DNA of 64,000 bases, taken from NCBI RefSeq assembly GCF_003073045.1, contig NC_037598.1, positions 13,182,486 through 13,246,485 of the forward strand, given 5' to 3'. Positions 13,075 to 24,984 of this stretch are shown piece by piece. The stretch is from Pomacea canaliculata. Its lineage: Eukaryota > Mollusca > Gastropoda > Architaenioglossa > Ampullariidae. Under the pieces are notes generated by a model. The model ran no database searches. It was given only the letters and a program-made list of their open reading frames with translations, and was not told the origin of the DNA. A program made the position numbers and the translations under genes. The number at the start of each line of letters is the position of its first letter. Positions within the stretch are counted from its first letter, which is position 1.

Positions 13075-13389
13075 CAAGAATCTCATGATTCCGCTCAGCT
13101 CTTTCCGTTTTTGTAAATGACAGTAAACTGTTAGATACATGCAAGGAAAACAACATGTTTACTCCGCAGTAAACTATAACTGTAAGGTAAAAAATGAATT
13201 GAATCAACTATTCCAGTCAGTTCATTACGAAACTGGAAGGCTAGTGATGTGCACCTTTCCAGCGAAAATGGGTGGCGTACATGCTCTTGTTTATATTTAC
13301 AAATTATTGAATATTTAACAGAAACTGCTTTTAAGTCGAACTTAAATTGTTTGTTTCACTGGACACGTAGTGAGGTAAGAAGCAGGCCT

Positions 13390-14785
13390 CTAGGTTGACT
13401 TGCTGCTAGTCTGGATGCGGAGAGAAGAGTAGGCGGAGATGTTCTCGTCACGAGGGTCCAGTTGTTCATAGACGTTGTTGCTGTAGTCCGCAGATGTAGA
13501 GCCTGGTCGTTCTGTCGAGGGCAAAAACACTACATGAACTAACATCATTATTGCGCTTTTTTAAGATCCTATGCATTGTATTGATAATCTAACTACAGAT
13601 CGGTGATAAAAAAAAGTTATTGTTTAAATAATTATACGGAAGACTGTAAATAGACAGAGAAGTTTAATGTTAAAAATTGTTTTTTTATAATATTGTAAAA
13701 TGAAGAAATTGTGTTTTTGCAATACAGATAAAAAGGGAATTTATAGCTTTATCTAATCTAAGCAGTTGTGAAAAAATACATTTTATTAAGAATCGTACTT
13801 TCCGAGAATAAAAAATAGTCGCAATATTGAAGGAAACGGTGACTCCCAATAATTTTGGCTTTTTTTTGCATCACTTTTTATCATTATTTTACTAGTTACA
13901 AATTTTCAAAGATTGAACTAAAGGCCTAACAGCTACATAACAGCCAAACATAAAAGTTTATTACTTGCACTGTAGTATATGATGCTATACTGATGATTGT
14001 GATGTAATGTGATCAGGAGACATTACCTGTGTCACAAGTCATGGAGGTTTCATTAGCTGAGCTGAGATGTTCGGTGTTTTGCTTGGATCTTGATCTTCTC
14101 AGACACCTAAAACAATTAACTCTCAAAGTTTAATTTCAATAAAAATAAAATAAATTTTATAATACTTCGTTATAATATGCCTGTGTATGATTATGCCAAA
14201 ATAACATCTTGAAAATCTCTTAACCGCGAACTGGAGAAACATGATAAAGCTTTGAATAATGTCTTTTGTATATTCTTCAGTAAGGAAAACGATGACCAGC
14301 TACACGTGTGCTTAACATGCTTCATTGATGTTCGTTGAATGCATGACAGTGTTTACATGAGTGTATAACGAAAATGTACAATATCCATCAACAATTGGAG
14401 AAAAATTAGCATGTGCTATGCCTTACCTAATAACTAAAGAAAAAAGTCTCTATGACATTAGCCTTTTAAAATTATATATTTAAATAGTACATGTCACCAG
14501 AATCGGGAGCAGAATTACAGAAAGGAAGACAGAAAAGAAAAGGAGGGTATGAAGGAAAGGATGTTGATATGACATTCAGTGAGCAGATTGCGAAAGAAAA
14601 CGTGTGAGTGACAATGAGCATGAAAGAAGGAAAAGTGAAGAAAAAAAAAGTTTTCTCTGAACAATTAACTCACAGACCAATGAGGATTCCTGTAATAAGA
14701 AAGACAATACTACAGCCAACTGCTGCACCAGCCACAGGACCCGCCAAACCGACAGTCTCCTTGTCACTATAATGTGGCATCTTTT
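13390..14785 (-). CDS. Gene C membrane segment and ITAM-like tail
   Basis: 14674-14785 encodes the stalk and membrane segment (core VAGAAVGCSIVFLITGILIG). 14027-14106 encodes CLRRSRSK and a Ser/Thr-rich stretch with three extra codons against gene D. 13390-13511 encodes the C-terminus with YEQLDPRDENISAYSSL, a YxxL-x9-YxxL ITAM-like motif, then RIQTSSKST and stop. An NxxY (NNVY) overlaps the first unit, comparable to the NPxY plus YxxL motifs in CED-1/Draper/MEGF10 tails. Exons join in phase 1, phase 2 and phase 1. The motif is visible directly; signalling is inferred. Confidence 0.85.
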
Positions 14786-16095
14786 CTAAACATAACAAAG
14801 TAAAATACACACACACACACAGACAAACAGTAATAGAAATGTGTGATTTTCCCTGTCGTTGGAAAAAAAATGGTTACTGGCTCGTGCAGATGCAATATTT
14901 GTAAATTGTTTTACTTGTCCCTTGGTATTTCAAGTTCTCAAAATTTTGTGAGAAGACAATAGTTCTAACAAAGCTGATCTGAATGAGTGAAAATTCATGC
15001 TAGATATTTAGATAGTCAATGATGGATTCGTTATTAGGAGACATAAATAAGGTTAGTCATCTTGCCTACAGCAACAAAGTTCTGTATGCCAAGGTATCTC
15101 AATATGTTATGGGCGTGGTGGCAATTGTGGTAGTTGTTGCGGTGGTTGTAATATTTGTTTGTTTTCGATGGTACATGTGTTGTTTTAAGTCCTACTACCA
15201 AATCAAAACAAAACTCACCATCTACACACAGGGGGGCAACAAAGTCTCCATCACAAAAGGGACAGACGCCGGTCTTCTTGTCACAGACGCTGTTGTTGGC
15301 GCAGTGGCCGCACTCTGTACACTCAGACCCGAACCAGCCGTCAGCACACCCTGCATTAATTGACATTCTTGATAAAATGGACACTTAAAATTCTTACCAT
15401 GTTTTAAAAAATTGCTCTTTAATTATTTGATCATATTAGTATAGTCATTTAGTAATTCACTATTTTGTGAGGCAGAAAGAAAGTTATTTCGAGTCATCAT
15501 TTTACGTATTACTAAAAGTCTTCACTTTCTGATTTTCTGTATTCTATTTATGTAAAGTAAACCGTTGTGAGATAGATACATTGTTAAAGTCTTTGGTAAG
15601 GAAATATAGATTAGTTCTTTGAGATATACTCTTTCTTTGCAATTTTTTCTGCATCCACCTGTATGTTACGATCTAATGGTGTGTAGGCTAGAACGAAGAA
15701 CAGAAAGTTATTGAGAGAGAAAAAGAGAGACTGGGTACAACTGGTTTTAATGTCTTCCGCATTTACCTTGATCTTCACTCTCCCTTATCTCCAGGGAAGG
15801 GGAGTGTTTTATATAAATCGTGCTTTAGCTTGATTAATAGTGTCTTGAACTGTCTTTGTAACTGTGTTGTCATTTGTTGATTTGCGCACGCGACTGAAAG
15901 ACATTACCTGTGCCGGAGCGTTCGGACGTGCAGTGAGAGTGAGAGGTGTGTGGAGGGGAAAGCTGAGTGTAAGATGACTTGTCTTCAGGAGGTAACCTTT
16001 TTTTCCCCTTTGTACTGACTAGACTGCATTCCCCACCAGTTGTAAAATCGTTACACACTATGTTTGTTACATAACAAAAAAGGTACGGATGCTTG

Positions 16096-16128
<33 letters not shown>

Positions 16129-17689
16129 GAAGTCGGTGGTGTCGCATTTGTATCTCGGGGTTTGTTTTCCGTTTCGCGCACGCTGACAGCTGAGATGGAC
16201 ACATCACTCACACCCTTGTATTCTTACGTTGACACAGAGGAGGCTGCCATCCTGGCTGACACTGACATGTCCCGTCAGTCCTGCTACACGTGTCATGACA
16301 TCCTCTACCACAGGTGTTTTGACAGTCGTTAGACACGTTGTAATGATCGTCTGAGCAACCTGTGAACATATCATTGTTAGAGCATCTATTATGTCACATG
16401 ATATTAGTTTTATCCTAGATACTGTCATGGTAGCTTATCACTTAACAACATGAGACCTCTAGGGGTCAGAAAGTTCTTACGGTGGCAAAGAGGAGGCTGC
16501 CATCCTGGCCGACACTGACATGTCCCATCAGTAATGTTGCACGTGTCATGACATCCTCTACCACAGGTGTTTTGACAGTTGTTGGACATGTTGTAGCGAC
16601 CGTCTGAGCAATCTGTCATAAATATCATTGTTAGATCATCTAAAATGTCACATTATAACATTAGTTTTCTCTTAGATGCTGTAATGGGGAATTATCATTT
16701 AACAACGTGAGACCTCTGGGGTCATTTCATTCTTACTTTGACACAGAGGAGGCTGCCATCCTGGCCGACACTGACATGTCCCGTCAGTTTTGCTGCATGT
16801 GTCATGACATCCTTCACCACAGGTGTTTTGACAGTTGTTAGACACGTTGTAGTGACCGGCGGAGCAATCTTTCAACAGATTACAATGACAACAAAACATC
16901 TAGAAATTTACTATTTGCGTGTGGGTGTAAAAACACTATAATGGCATGACATGTTCATCAGTCAAAACATTGGCTGAGACACATACGGTGTACATGTATG
17001 GGACATATATAAATATGCTTCATTTGTCTTGACATCTTCTACCATAAATGTCTTCAGTAGTTAGACACGTTGTAGTGACTGAGCAGCCTGACGAAATACA
17101 GTGAAGTTGTGTTGCAGATGCTGCTCTAGACATAATGTGTGTATTTATGTGTTGTCAGTGGATAAGTAATTAAACAGGCAAATAAAACTTAAATTTCTGT
17201 ACGTGTATAGAATGTCAACTGAACTTTCAATGAGAAGTATGTTTATCGTGCCCTTTGCTGCATAGGTTTTCTTTACTTCTTATGTAGTAAGAAAATATTT
17301 CCTCAGATCATCATCGTCGTCGTCGTCATCGTCGTCGTCTTCATCATCATCACCATCAGCAGCAGCAATTAGCAGCAGCAGCAGCAGCATCATCATCATT
17401 ATATCAGAATCATGAAATCTTTGTATTTTAATAGGACTACATTATTTATTGTTTACTTTGACACAAAGGACTATTCCAGCCTGACAGGCACTGACACGTC
17501 GCGCTATTCTTGCTGCATGTACCGCCATCACAGCCTGCTCCACAGCTACGTGTACAGTTCTCTCCCCAGTATCCCGGCACGCAATCTGTTTGCAAGACAA
17601 TACAACTTCATTTTTCCAAAAGTGTAATTCAAAATATTGCTTGTAGTAGATAATACATACATACACACATTTGTTGAAATATTTATCTT

Positions 17690-17723
<34 letters not shown>

Positions 17724-19340
17724 AGACACACATTACAGCAACAGTACAATACAGGGTGAGATCTTCACATGCCAACACATGACCAGAAACATAGAGGATG
17801 TTAGATGCTTTCCTAAGAATTTGCTGATGACAAAAGGCTGCCAGATCCCATTGCCTGAATCCGGTGATATTGGGACAGATATTAACAAGGGACACAAGAC
17901 TGTCCCTGTTCCCTAGGGAGAGGCTGTGGAACTAAGAGATGAATGAAAAGGGATGAGACTTTCAATGAAGGACTGATAGAAACACGTGAGGATGACAGAG
18001 CTGACAAAGAAAGATCTGAGTTTCCCTAGGAGGTACAGACGTTGTTGGCTCTTACGGAGGATCATGCAAGTCTTGGGGTCCCATTTGAGCTTGTCATCAA
18101 AGATAATACTCAGATATTTGTAAGAGTCGACTTCCTCGACGGAATCATCATGGATAATAATGATGACAGCCCGAGGCTTGTTCATTCTAAAGTCTTAATC
18201 TTTGACCCATTCAAGACAAGAAAGTGTTCGTCACACCGGTAAATAAAGTCAGGAAGGGCTCCATTGTGAACATGTTCACAACCATACATAAATGACATCA
18301 AGTTGGAGCAATTTTTTTTTATAAGAGAGTTACTATCTGTAGAGCTTATACATCTGTTACTATGTCGCATATGACAATGGCTTGAATGGCCTTGTAAATA
18401 AAATGTCCGAGTTTGAGTTTATTGATGCAGTCTCAAATTGTGTCGATTTTTCTTCTGTTTAGTGTGTGTGTGTGTGTGTGAGGGGGAGGGGGGGGTAAGG
18501 TGTAAACATTTTTATCTGTGTAATTTTTTTATTGCGTTTAAACGGCGAAAATACATGTGTGCCGTCTACCAACAAAACAATTTTAAAACAATAATATTTG
18601 TAAATAATTTAAGAGAATCAGCACAATCTGATTTGTTTTAAAGATAGGATAGTACGGTCAACAGAGAGTAATAAAGATTCGTACGGTAATTCCCATACAT
18701 TTGTTATTCCAACAGATATTACTGTTATAACCGATCTTACTTCTCTCTCACGGCTAATCATGCATATTAAAGCTATATGAAGTTACAGTTCTCTAGAAAC
18801 ACTCGGACCATCAAAAAGGTTTGTAAAATAGGAGGACATATCTGAGTAACCTTATTTTTTAAAGCAACAGGTTTTAATACTGATACTAAGCCTACTAGAC
18901 TTTAGAAAACGATTCATATTCCTTATTCTGTTGCTTATATTATAAAAGTTATGTGTAAGAAATGTTCACAGTACCTTCAACACAAGTACCATTGTCTGAG
19001 TCGCAGTAATTGTCTTCCCCGGTATCATCACCTGCGTGTTGACACGTTTGACTGCACGCAGTTTGACAGTTACTGCCCCACCATCCGACATTACACACTG
19101 AAAAAGGTAAATTACACTAATTGAATAAATAAATCCACGTACAATAAATCTGTTAGAAATTTTAGCCTTTCGATAATCAAGAGAGAGAGAGAGAGAGAAA
19201 AAAAAATCATCTAATAAGCAATAGTTATTCTCTATATAAAATCAACGGTATGTAATGACATTTTTATATTCTAGTACAGGGATGCACAACCTACGGCCAT
19301 CCGGCCCGCGAAACCTCTGCCGACAGTGCAGGAAATCGGC

Positions 19341-19438
<98 letters not shown>

Positions 19439-22223
19439 CCGAAAATTAAAAAAACGCAAAAAAGGGGAAGAAGAATTATTTATCCCCACGTAGGGGCGTT
19501 TCCCAATCTTTTTTTTCGATGGACGAACATTTCGATTCGGTTCTCCGACTTGGTGTCTCTATGATGAGGCCGGACATTCAGAAGTTGGTTTCGGGTAAAC
19601 AACTTCAAATATCCCACTAATTACTACATAATTAATGGTAAGTACAACTTGTTTCTAATAAAAATGGTATCTGCTCTATTTTTTTTTTCTTTTTTGTATT
19701 TTTGCGGTGAAGTGGCCCGCGACACGGCTGTCCGAAATGGATATGGCTCGCAGGCCGAAAAAGGTTGGGCATCACTGTTCTAGTACATTATTAGGATTCA
19801 TGGTCGGAACGTTTGAAATAAATATATACTTTTTTGTATATTTTTATTTGTGGCAGTTTTTCTCAAAATGAATTTTACCAAATATTAGCCATAAAAATAG
19901 ATACGATAGCAATGATAACATTTGAAAACAGCATTAGAAAAATGTTAAATTATCTTTGGCAATCACATTTACGTATCAAAGGAACATAATACCATTATCT
20001 AGTAGATACTGCTGTAAACATAAATACCCCAGATTTGAACTTCGCATATGTTTAAAAATGGCGCGCGTTCTCTTGTATTGTGTCTAGTTATGGTCACCAC
20101 TCGTCCATGTCGAGGCGGACTGAGATCAATGACGATGGTCTCATTCACTGTACCCGGACACGGAAAAGTGTACACGTGTTCTCCATCGAGTGATACTTGA
20201 ACACAGTCCATTCTATATAACCCTGTAAAGTACATAAACAGAGACATGGAACAGAAAAGAACAGATAATTTTATGAAACATTACAGAAATCAATATAAAC
20301 CGAAAAGTCTGAATAACTACACTTATTCATACCATGTCATAAGTCAGATGAGTATGCCCAGTGCCAAGCTGATATGAGAGTGATGTCCCTTTGCCTATCT
20401 ATCTCTCTGCCTTCATTGACCTATTTCTAGTTAAGTTTATGATAAGACCTTCACAAGGTGGAAGAGGAAGTACAACTGTCAAACACAAGCTATCATCGGA
20501 CTCTATAAAAAACACTTTTATCAAGAATTTGCTGTTGTGTCTTACAATAAAACGAACGGAAAGAAATCAGAAAGTGGCTATTGTTTTTCTTTCAAATAGT
20601 TTACGTCCGTCACGGGACTCAGTTGTTAATGTTCGCATTGTTAGATAATGAATGGCATTACAGTTAGGGGTTAATACATTCCGATGGTAAGCAGAAGGTC
20701 CCTGGTCAGAAGTCTTTTCGGACCTAGCGTTGGATTACTACTCTTGCTCACACAGCGGCTGTTCTTCGGAAAAAAGCTACCTGATCTATCAGGAAAGGTA
20801 AAGACATTTTTGGTAAAAATATTTAACTGGATAATTTGTTTCATCACTTGCAGGGATTCTCTAGACATCCAGCGCATGACGATGTATTGGAAAAAGTACC
20901 ATTACAAATAAATTAACTTACAAATAGCGAGGCTGCCTCTAGCTTAAAAGCATTTTTATTTTCAAACAGTGCTAGGTACGAATAAGGGAAACTAGTTTCT
21001 AAGGTTGCGGGGACAGTACATTCTTTAAAGACAAGAAAGTAGAGGAAGATGACACTTTCTCTATGTAGTGCTGCATGTTCACATGGTCATGCATCAGGGT
21101 TTTAAAAAGCAAGTGTAAAATATGCAAACTTGAACGACAGACTGCTGGGTACAATGTATTTCGGAGATCCAATTTAAACTCAATACATCCAATTTTTTAC
21201 TCACAGCCTCTGCGTCCGTAGATGATGAATGAGTGCAAAGAAAAGTTTTGTCCCAGGTCCACCGACCACAAAGGATTGTAGTCGTCTGCTGCAGTGTGAA
21301 TACAGTTGGGTGGTGTTGCTGTGATGTTGAAATATGTGTCAGTGTTGCCATTGATAGCGACAGAGCAGTCTCCGGATGATCTGTTGTTCTCTTCATAGTG
21401 GGAACTAATACTGCACGTTTTGTTGAAAGCGATGTTCCCTGTAACAGAAATTGGACTTTTCCCAAAGGTATGTTCGTCTCTGACTTATCAAATGTACTTC
21501 ATATATTTTGTAACGAATACTAACAGCTATTAAACAAGCTATCGTCGAACTATAGAAAAAACTATTATTTTACGGCCTAGAAAAGACCTCTACAATAACA
21601 GGATTAACAAACAGCACATAAGAATGCGGATACTTTTATTAAGTTTAGAGTAAAATTTTAAAGTAAACATAAAATCAAAGCAAAGTCCACTGTTTACCGA
21701 ATTTCGAGTACTTAAATAATTTCTAGTGACCTTATACTCTATCAGATAAGCTCGTTGAACATGGTGTCATTATCTAGTATGTCCATGACTCCATAAAATC
21801 AGTAGATTTTCTGTCAGGAGGTTCCATATGAACATCAATATGAACATCTATATTTACGTCGATTGACTATCTTTCTTCTGATTGCTGGATTTTTTTTTGC
21901 AAGAGTACACATGTTATTAAGTGTGAAGAAACAAATATTTTTAAGTGTTTGGGCATTTATGTTCAATAGCATTACAGTAATTACGATCATTTGCGAAACT
22001 CGGGCGATATCTGGTTTAACTGTTCATGGCAGGTAAAATATGTGTCGTTAGTCACGAGCTTTTGTGTACTGAGAGATAAGTCATTGTAACACTGCGAGAT
22101 AATGTATCCTAAGATACTGGCAAAGCAATACTCACTCATATGATCCAGCTGTGCAGGGGTTAACAGCAAGATATCAGCAAATACACACAGTGTCACAAAC
22201 CATGTCCACACACCACCCGCCAT
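13390..22223 (-). CDS. Gene C: intact lectin-like/EGF receptor with ITAM-like tail (536 aa)
   Basis: Twelve exons: 22136-22223, 21205-21438, 20028-20222, 18975-19097, 17457-17585, 16737-16868, 16481-16612, 16228-16359, 15219-15350, 14674-14785, 14027-14106, 13390-13511. They sum to 1,611 nt, an open frame of 536 codons plus stop, all with GT-AG introns. Order: signal peptide (MAGGVWTWFV start), fucolectin/F5-8C-like domain (two exons, ending VQIWG), a Cys-rich module with GWWGSNCQ, four EGF repeats, a divergent EGF (GWFGSECTECGHC), one membrane segment and a cytoplasmic tail of about 65 residues. The start is the Met before the hydrophobic core, at the same place in C, D and E. A single-pass cell-surface receptor is expected. 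The ectodomain matches that of phosphatase genes A and B, but there is no phosphatase domain. The ligand is unknown; the His-to-Arg spacing differs from the canonical fucose motif. Confidence 0.88.
16228..17585 (-). repeat. Gene C EGF exon array (four repeats)
   Basis: EGF exons 16228-16359, 16481-16612, 16737-16868 (about 254 bp apart) and 17457-17585. Eight-Cys laminin/MEGF10-type modules with NVSN/NMSN glycosylation sequons. A decayed further copy lies at 17,022-17,090. Confidence 0.85.
17022..17090 (-). pseudogene. Relic EGF exon in gene C
   Basis: The stretch resembles the 5' half of the neighbouring EGF exons (the part encoding the GHYNVSNDCQNTCG-like sequence) but has internal gaps and no matching 3' half or donor. 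It fills the irregular gap in the otherwise regular spacing between exons at 16,737 and 17,457. Confidence 0.6.
17697..17722. repeat. (CA)n microsatellite
   Basis: Run of CA dinucleotides in an intron of gene C, next to the LINE remnant. Confidence 0.9.
17760..18430 (-). mobile_element. LINE reverse-transcriptase remnant
   Basis: The minus strand encodes a piece of the C-terminal reverse-transcriptase region of a non-LTR retrotransposon, with VDSYKYLSIIFDDKLKW and QQRLYLLGKLRSF, plus an upstream piece ending FLVLNGSKIKTLEWVKD. It sits in the intron between the Cys-rich module and the first EGF exon of gene C. The matching intron of gene D (7,880-8,217) lacks it, so it was inserted after the C-D duplication or lost from D. 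Boundaries are approximate. Confidence 0.75.
19277..19777. mobile_element. Non-autonomous hAT-like element (501 bp)
   Basis: Starts CAGGGATGCACAACC and ends with its inverted partner GGTTGGGCATCACTG. Flanked by an exact 8-bp duplication TTCTAGTA (19,269-19,276 and 19,778-19,785), the mark of hAT insertion. Contains GC-rich subterminal stretches and an AAT microsatellite of about 95 bp (19,343-19,437). Inserted in a lectin-region intron of gene C; gene D lacks it. Same family as 43,318-43,763, in the opposite orientation. Confidence 0.85.
20752..20910 (+). other. Conserved plus-strand fragment in the lectin intron of gene C
   Basis: Counterpart of 9,893-10,060. Splice-like borders and the same possible peptide pieces (KKLPDLSGK, then GFSRHPAHDD). 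Not recognised; not shown to be expressed. Confidence 0.3.
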
Positions 22224-24420
22224 CTTACAAACACCCGACCTGTATTTAAACTTCCTCCTACCCTAGGGGTAGCCCCGTCAACAGGGAAAGTATTCGTAGG
22301 AAAACAGATCAGGTTTCTTTAGCTCTCTCTGTTCATTAGTCCGTGTCGCTGATGTTGACACATATGCATGAATGCATACACAAGACGTGTAAACTAACCC
22401 TGTAGCAAAAACAAAGGTTGATTACGATAAATTTAGTCGTGAAGAGATAATAAATAGACGTTAGATGTTAGGATTGGGGCTTTTTTTTAAATAATACATC
22501 TTTCCTAAAAAAATGACAAATTAATATTTTAGCAACAGATAGTAGATTCTCGGCTGTATAAATGTTGAAACTTCGTGAGAAAAACCGTTTGGGATCTTAT
22601 CCCTTGCATATAAAAAATATTTATAAAACCTTATTGTCGCGCCAGGAGACAAGAATGCATGTGTGAATGCGAAGCAAGATTAATATTAGAAAAGATATGT
22701 AACAATGGTTACAATTTTGTTAAATGTTTGTTTGGGTAATATTTTGTATACGTTACCCCCTGGACCACTTTCTGTCTCTCTTTCTTCGTGTATTATGACC
22801 AAATAAAACTTGTCCAGCTATCAAAACTCGTGATGGCGAGGATTTTGGGTGTGAGTTCGTGGTTTTGTGCGGGGCGAAAACGTGGGTGTGTCTCGGTATT
22901 ACCACTTTTTCTTTAATTTAAAGGCTGGATTGAGGGGCTTCAATAGCATAAACTGATTAGGACTGATGAGGACTGATTAACGAAAACCACTCGGTCAGCC
23001 AGCGACGGTACTTGATGTTCCAATCACACCACCGCAGACCACAACAACAACAAAACAACACATTTATTACGCACAAAGACAATAGTAATAGAAAAAAACC
23101 GTATACACATTTGCACACTCATATTTTGAAAAGAAAAAAAGCAAAAATCTTCCCCGTGCGCAGGTGAGACACAAAGATAAAAAAATCTTAAAGGGAGTGG
23201 GGACAGGGATACAACGCCCGGATATACTGCGGGTAGCTCTATGGAAGTGTTCTATCAAGTTCTCCAGGTTTTCACTGTAATTAATAGCTTGTGCGGGCTG
23301 AGCCCACCTCTCTTCCTGCCCATCAGCTACACAAAAGGTGAGACCCTCTGAGGTCCGAAACCCGATCAGCCCTTTGGTCATGTGAGACCCTATGCAAGCT
23401 CGCAGCTCCAGGGGAAGCTTGGTCGCACCTAGAGCCGGGTCACGTGTCCACGCTCTGGCGATGTTTCAGGAGAGGGTGACGAGGGGGAAGTGTGAAGGGG
23501 CGGACGAATCAAGAGACATTTTACAAAAGGCCTCAAGAGAGCAGCGGAAGAAGATGACGATGACGAAGACCACAATGAAAATTTAGATGAAATTGAAGAA
23601 CCTGTAGAGAGAATAGTAAATACATCCAGCACCAGGGCTTAGTGTTAACTCCCTCCACCATTTCACGTCATTATTTAAGGTTTATTAAAATCTCTCTCAC
23701 AAAAACTTTCGAACATAAAATTTCGTTCGAACAAAGAAGAAGAGACCTGCGAACATTCTATGAGCAGGCGACGCATAACATATACATATACAAGCAGCAT
23801 AAATTTCATGCACGCATTGCTCTTTGCATTACTATACAATAACGTGGATAATTTTGCAATTAACGTTGACAAATTTTAAATATTTTTTCTTAATAATATG
23901 ATGCATTCAAATAGTTGGTTGAATGATTATCAAGACAGAAAATATAACTTATAGTGGCCTTTAATTTCAAAGATCAATAACAAAACCAATTGAATGATAT
24001 AGCTTTATTTTCAAATTATTAGTTCAATTAGTGTCAAATGTTTATATATCACTTATAATGAATTCAAATGTGCAATATACATATATAATTTTTTTTCAAA
24101 AACTTAAAAAAACCAGCATCACCGGAATAGCATTATTAAATAAAAGATAAATTACACCCGCACAATGAGTCACGCATTTTGCTTACTTAGAATATTTACG
24201 TTGAAACCTTCATTGAACAGGCTTCTCTTCTGAATGGACATTTGTTACCAAATATGCCTAAATCAGACAAGACAAGTTTATTATAATCCTCAGCGGAAAT
24301 ACATTTGTCCACATCAGGGGCATAAAATCCTACACATACTTCAACATTCCCATACTACCACACACTTACTCAGTCCACGTAAATATGAGGAAATCTACCC
24401 CAAGATATGACAGTATTCAT
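22224..24420. repeat. Spacer between genes A and C
   Basis: No gene is supported. 22,224-22,960 matches the upstream regions of D and, in part, E. About 22,980-24,100 matches the region at about 1,640-3,300 upstream of E in patches, including the repeat shared at 23,398-23,530. A TTTAAATA sequence (minus strand, near 22,243-22,250) lies about 20-27 nt upstream of the gene C start; it could be TATA-like but is close to the ATG. From 24,100 to 24,420 I see nothing identifiable. Confidence 0.55.
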
Positions 24421-24498
24421 TCATGTGTAGACCCCTAGCGACACACAAAAGCAATATTTCTGTCATAGTAAGAGTAAACCGCTAAACAGCCACCACAT
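24421..24498 (-). pseudogene. Relic first exon downstream of gene A
   Basis: The minus strand reads MWWLFSGLLLLL and then a stop, in the position and orientation of a family signal-peptide exon. The expected donor GTAAGT is changed to an AT-containing form. A homologous, better kept copy lies at 45,325-45,407 downstream of gene B. It is probably the remains of a lost neighbouring receptor gene. The flanks of both copies align for several hundred bases. Confidence 0.45.
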
Positions 24499-24984
24499 GG
24501 CATCATCTTGAAATCAAGGTTACAATTTATTTTCCTGATGCACAGCTTAAGATGGAAACCATCATGACCAGCAGCTATTCTACTTCGAACTAAGAGCCTG
24601 AAAATAATCTTCTAGCCCTTTTGTTACAACGTATTTGACCATGCCAGTTTGAAAAACGATATCTTAAACAACAGGAAAAAATTCAATTTTCGTGACATTT
24701 AATTCCTGATATTAAAATATTTTCCTCTCAGCATTTTCCGCTCCAGAAGAATGTACAAGGACTATCACCAGCTGATGGAGTCAGAGAGAGAGAGAGGAAT
24801 GATGCAGAAAGAAAGATACACAAGATAACAAGTACACCGAGGAAAATACTAATAGCGAGGACAGGATGAACCTAAATCAGACCGAGGTCAGAGGTCAGAC
24901 GGTAAAGAGCTGCGATGGGACCTACAGACAAAAAATAAGCAAGATGTAAAAGAATGTTAATGTGTAGAGAAAACGCTGCTCTGG

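Larger units (their letters stand above)
11381..13389. repeat. Duplicated spacer between genes C and D
   Basis: No gene is supported. About 11,400-11,690 and 11,698-12,110 match 22,230-22,520 and 22,541-22,950 upstream of gene C. About 12,305-12,429 matches the repeat at 2,035 and 23,398. About 12,430-13,389 matches 3,470-4,208, the 3' flank of gene D. The layout is that of unequal tandem duplication of a whole gene plus its flanks. Confidence 0.7.

Noticed and set aside
12663..13088. 141-residue plus-strand reading frame with poly-His
   Set aside because: Created by the CAT microsatellite in the 3' flank of gene C; the homologous gene D flank has no such frame.
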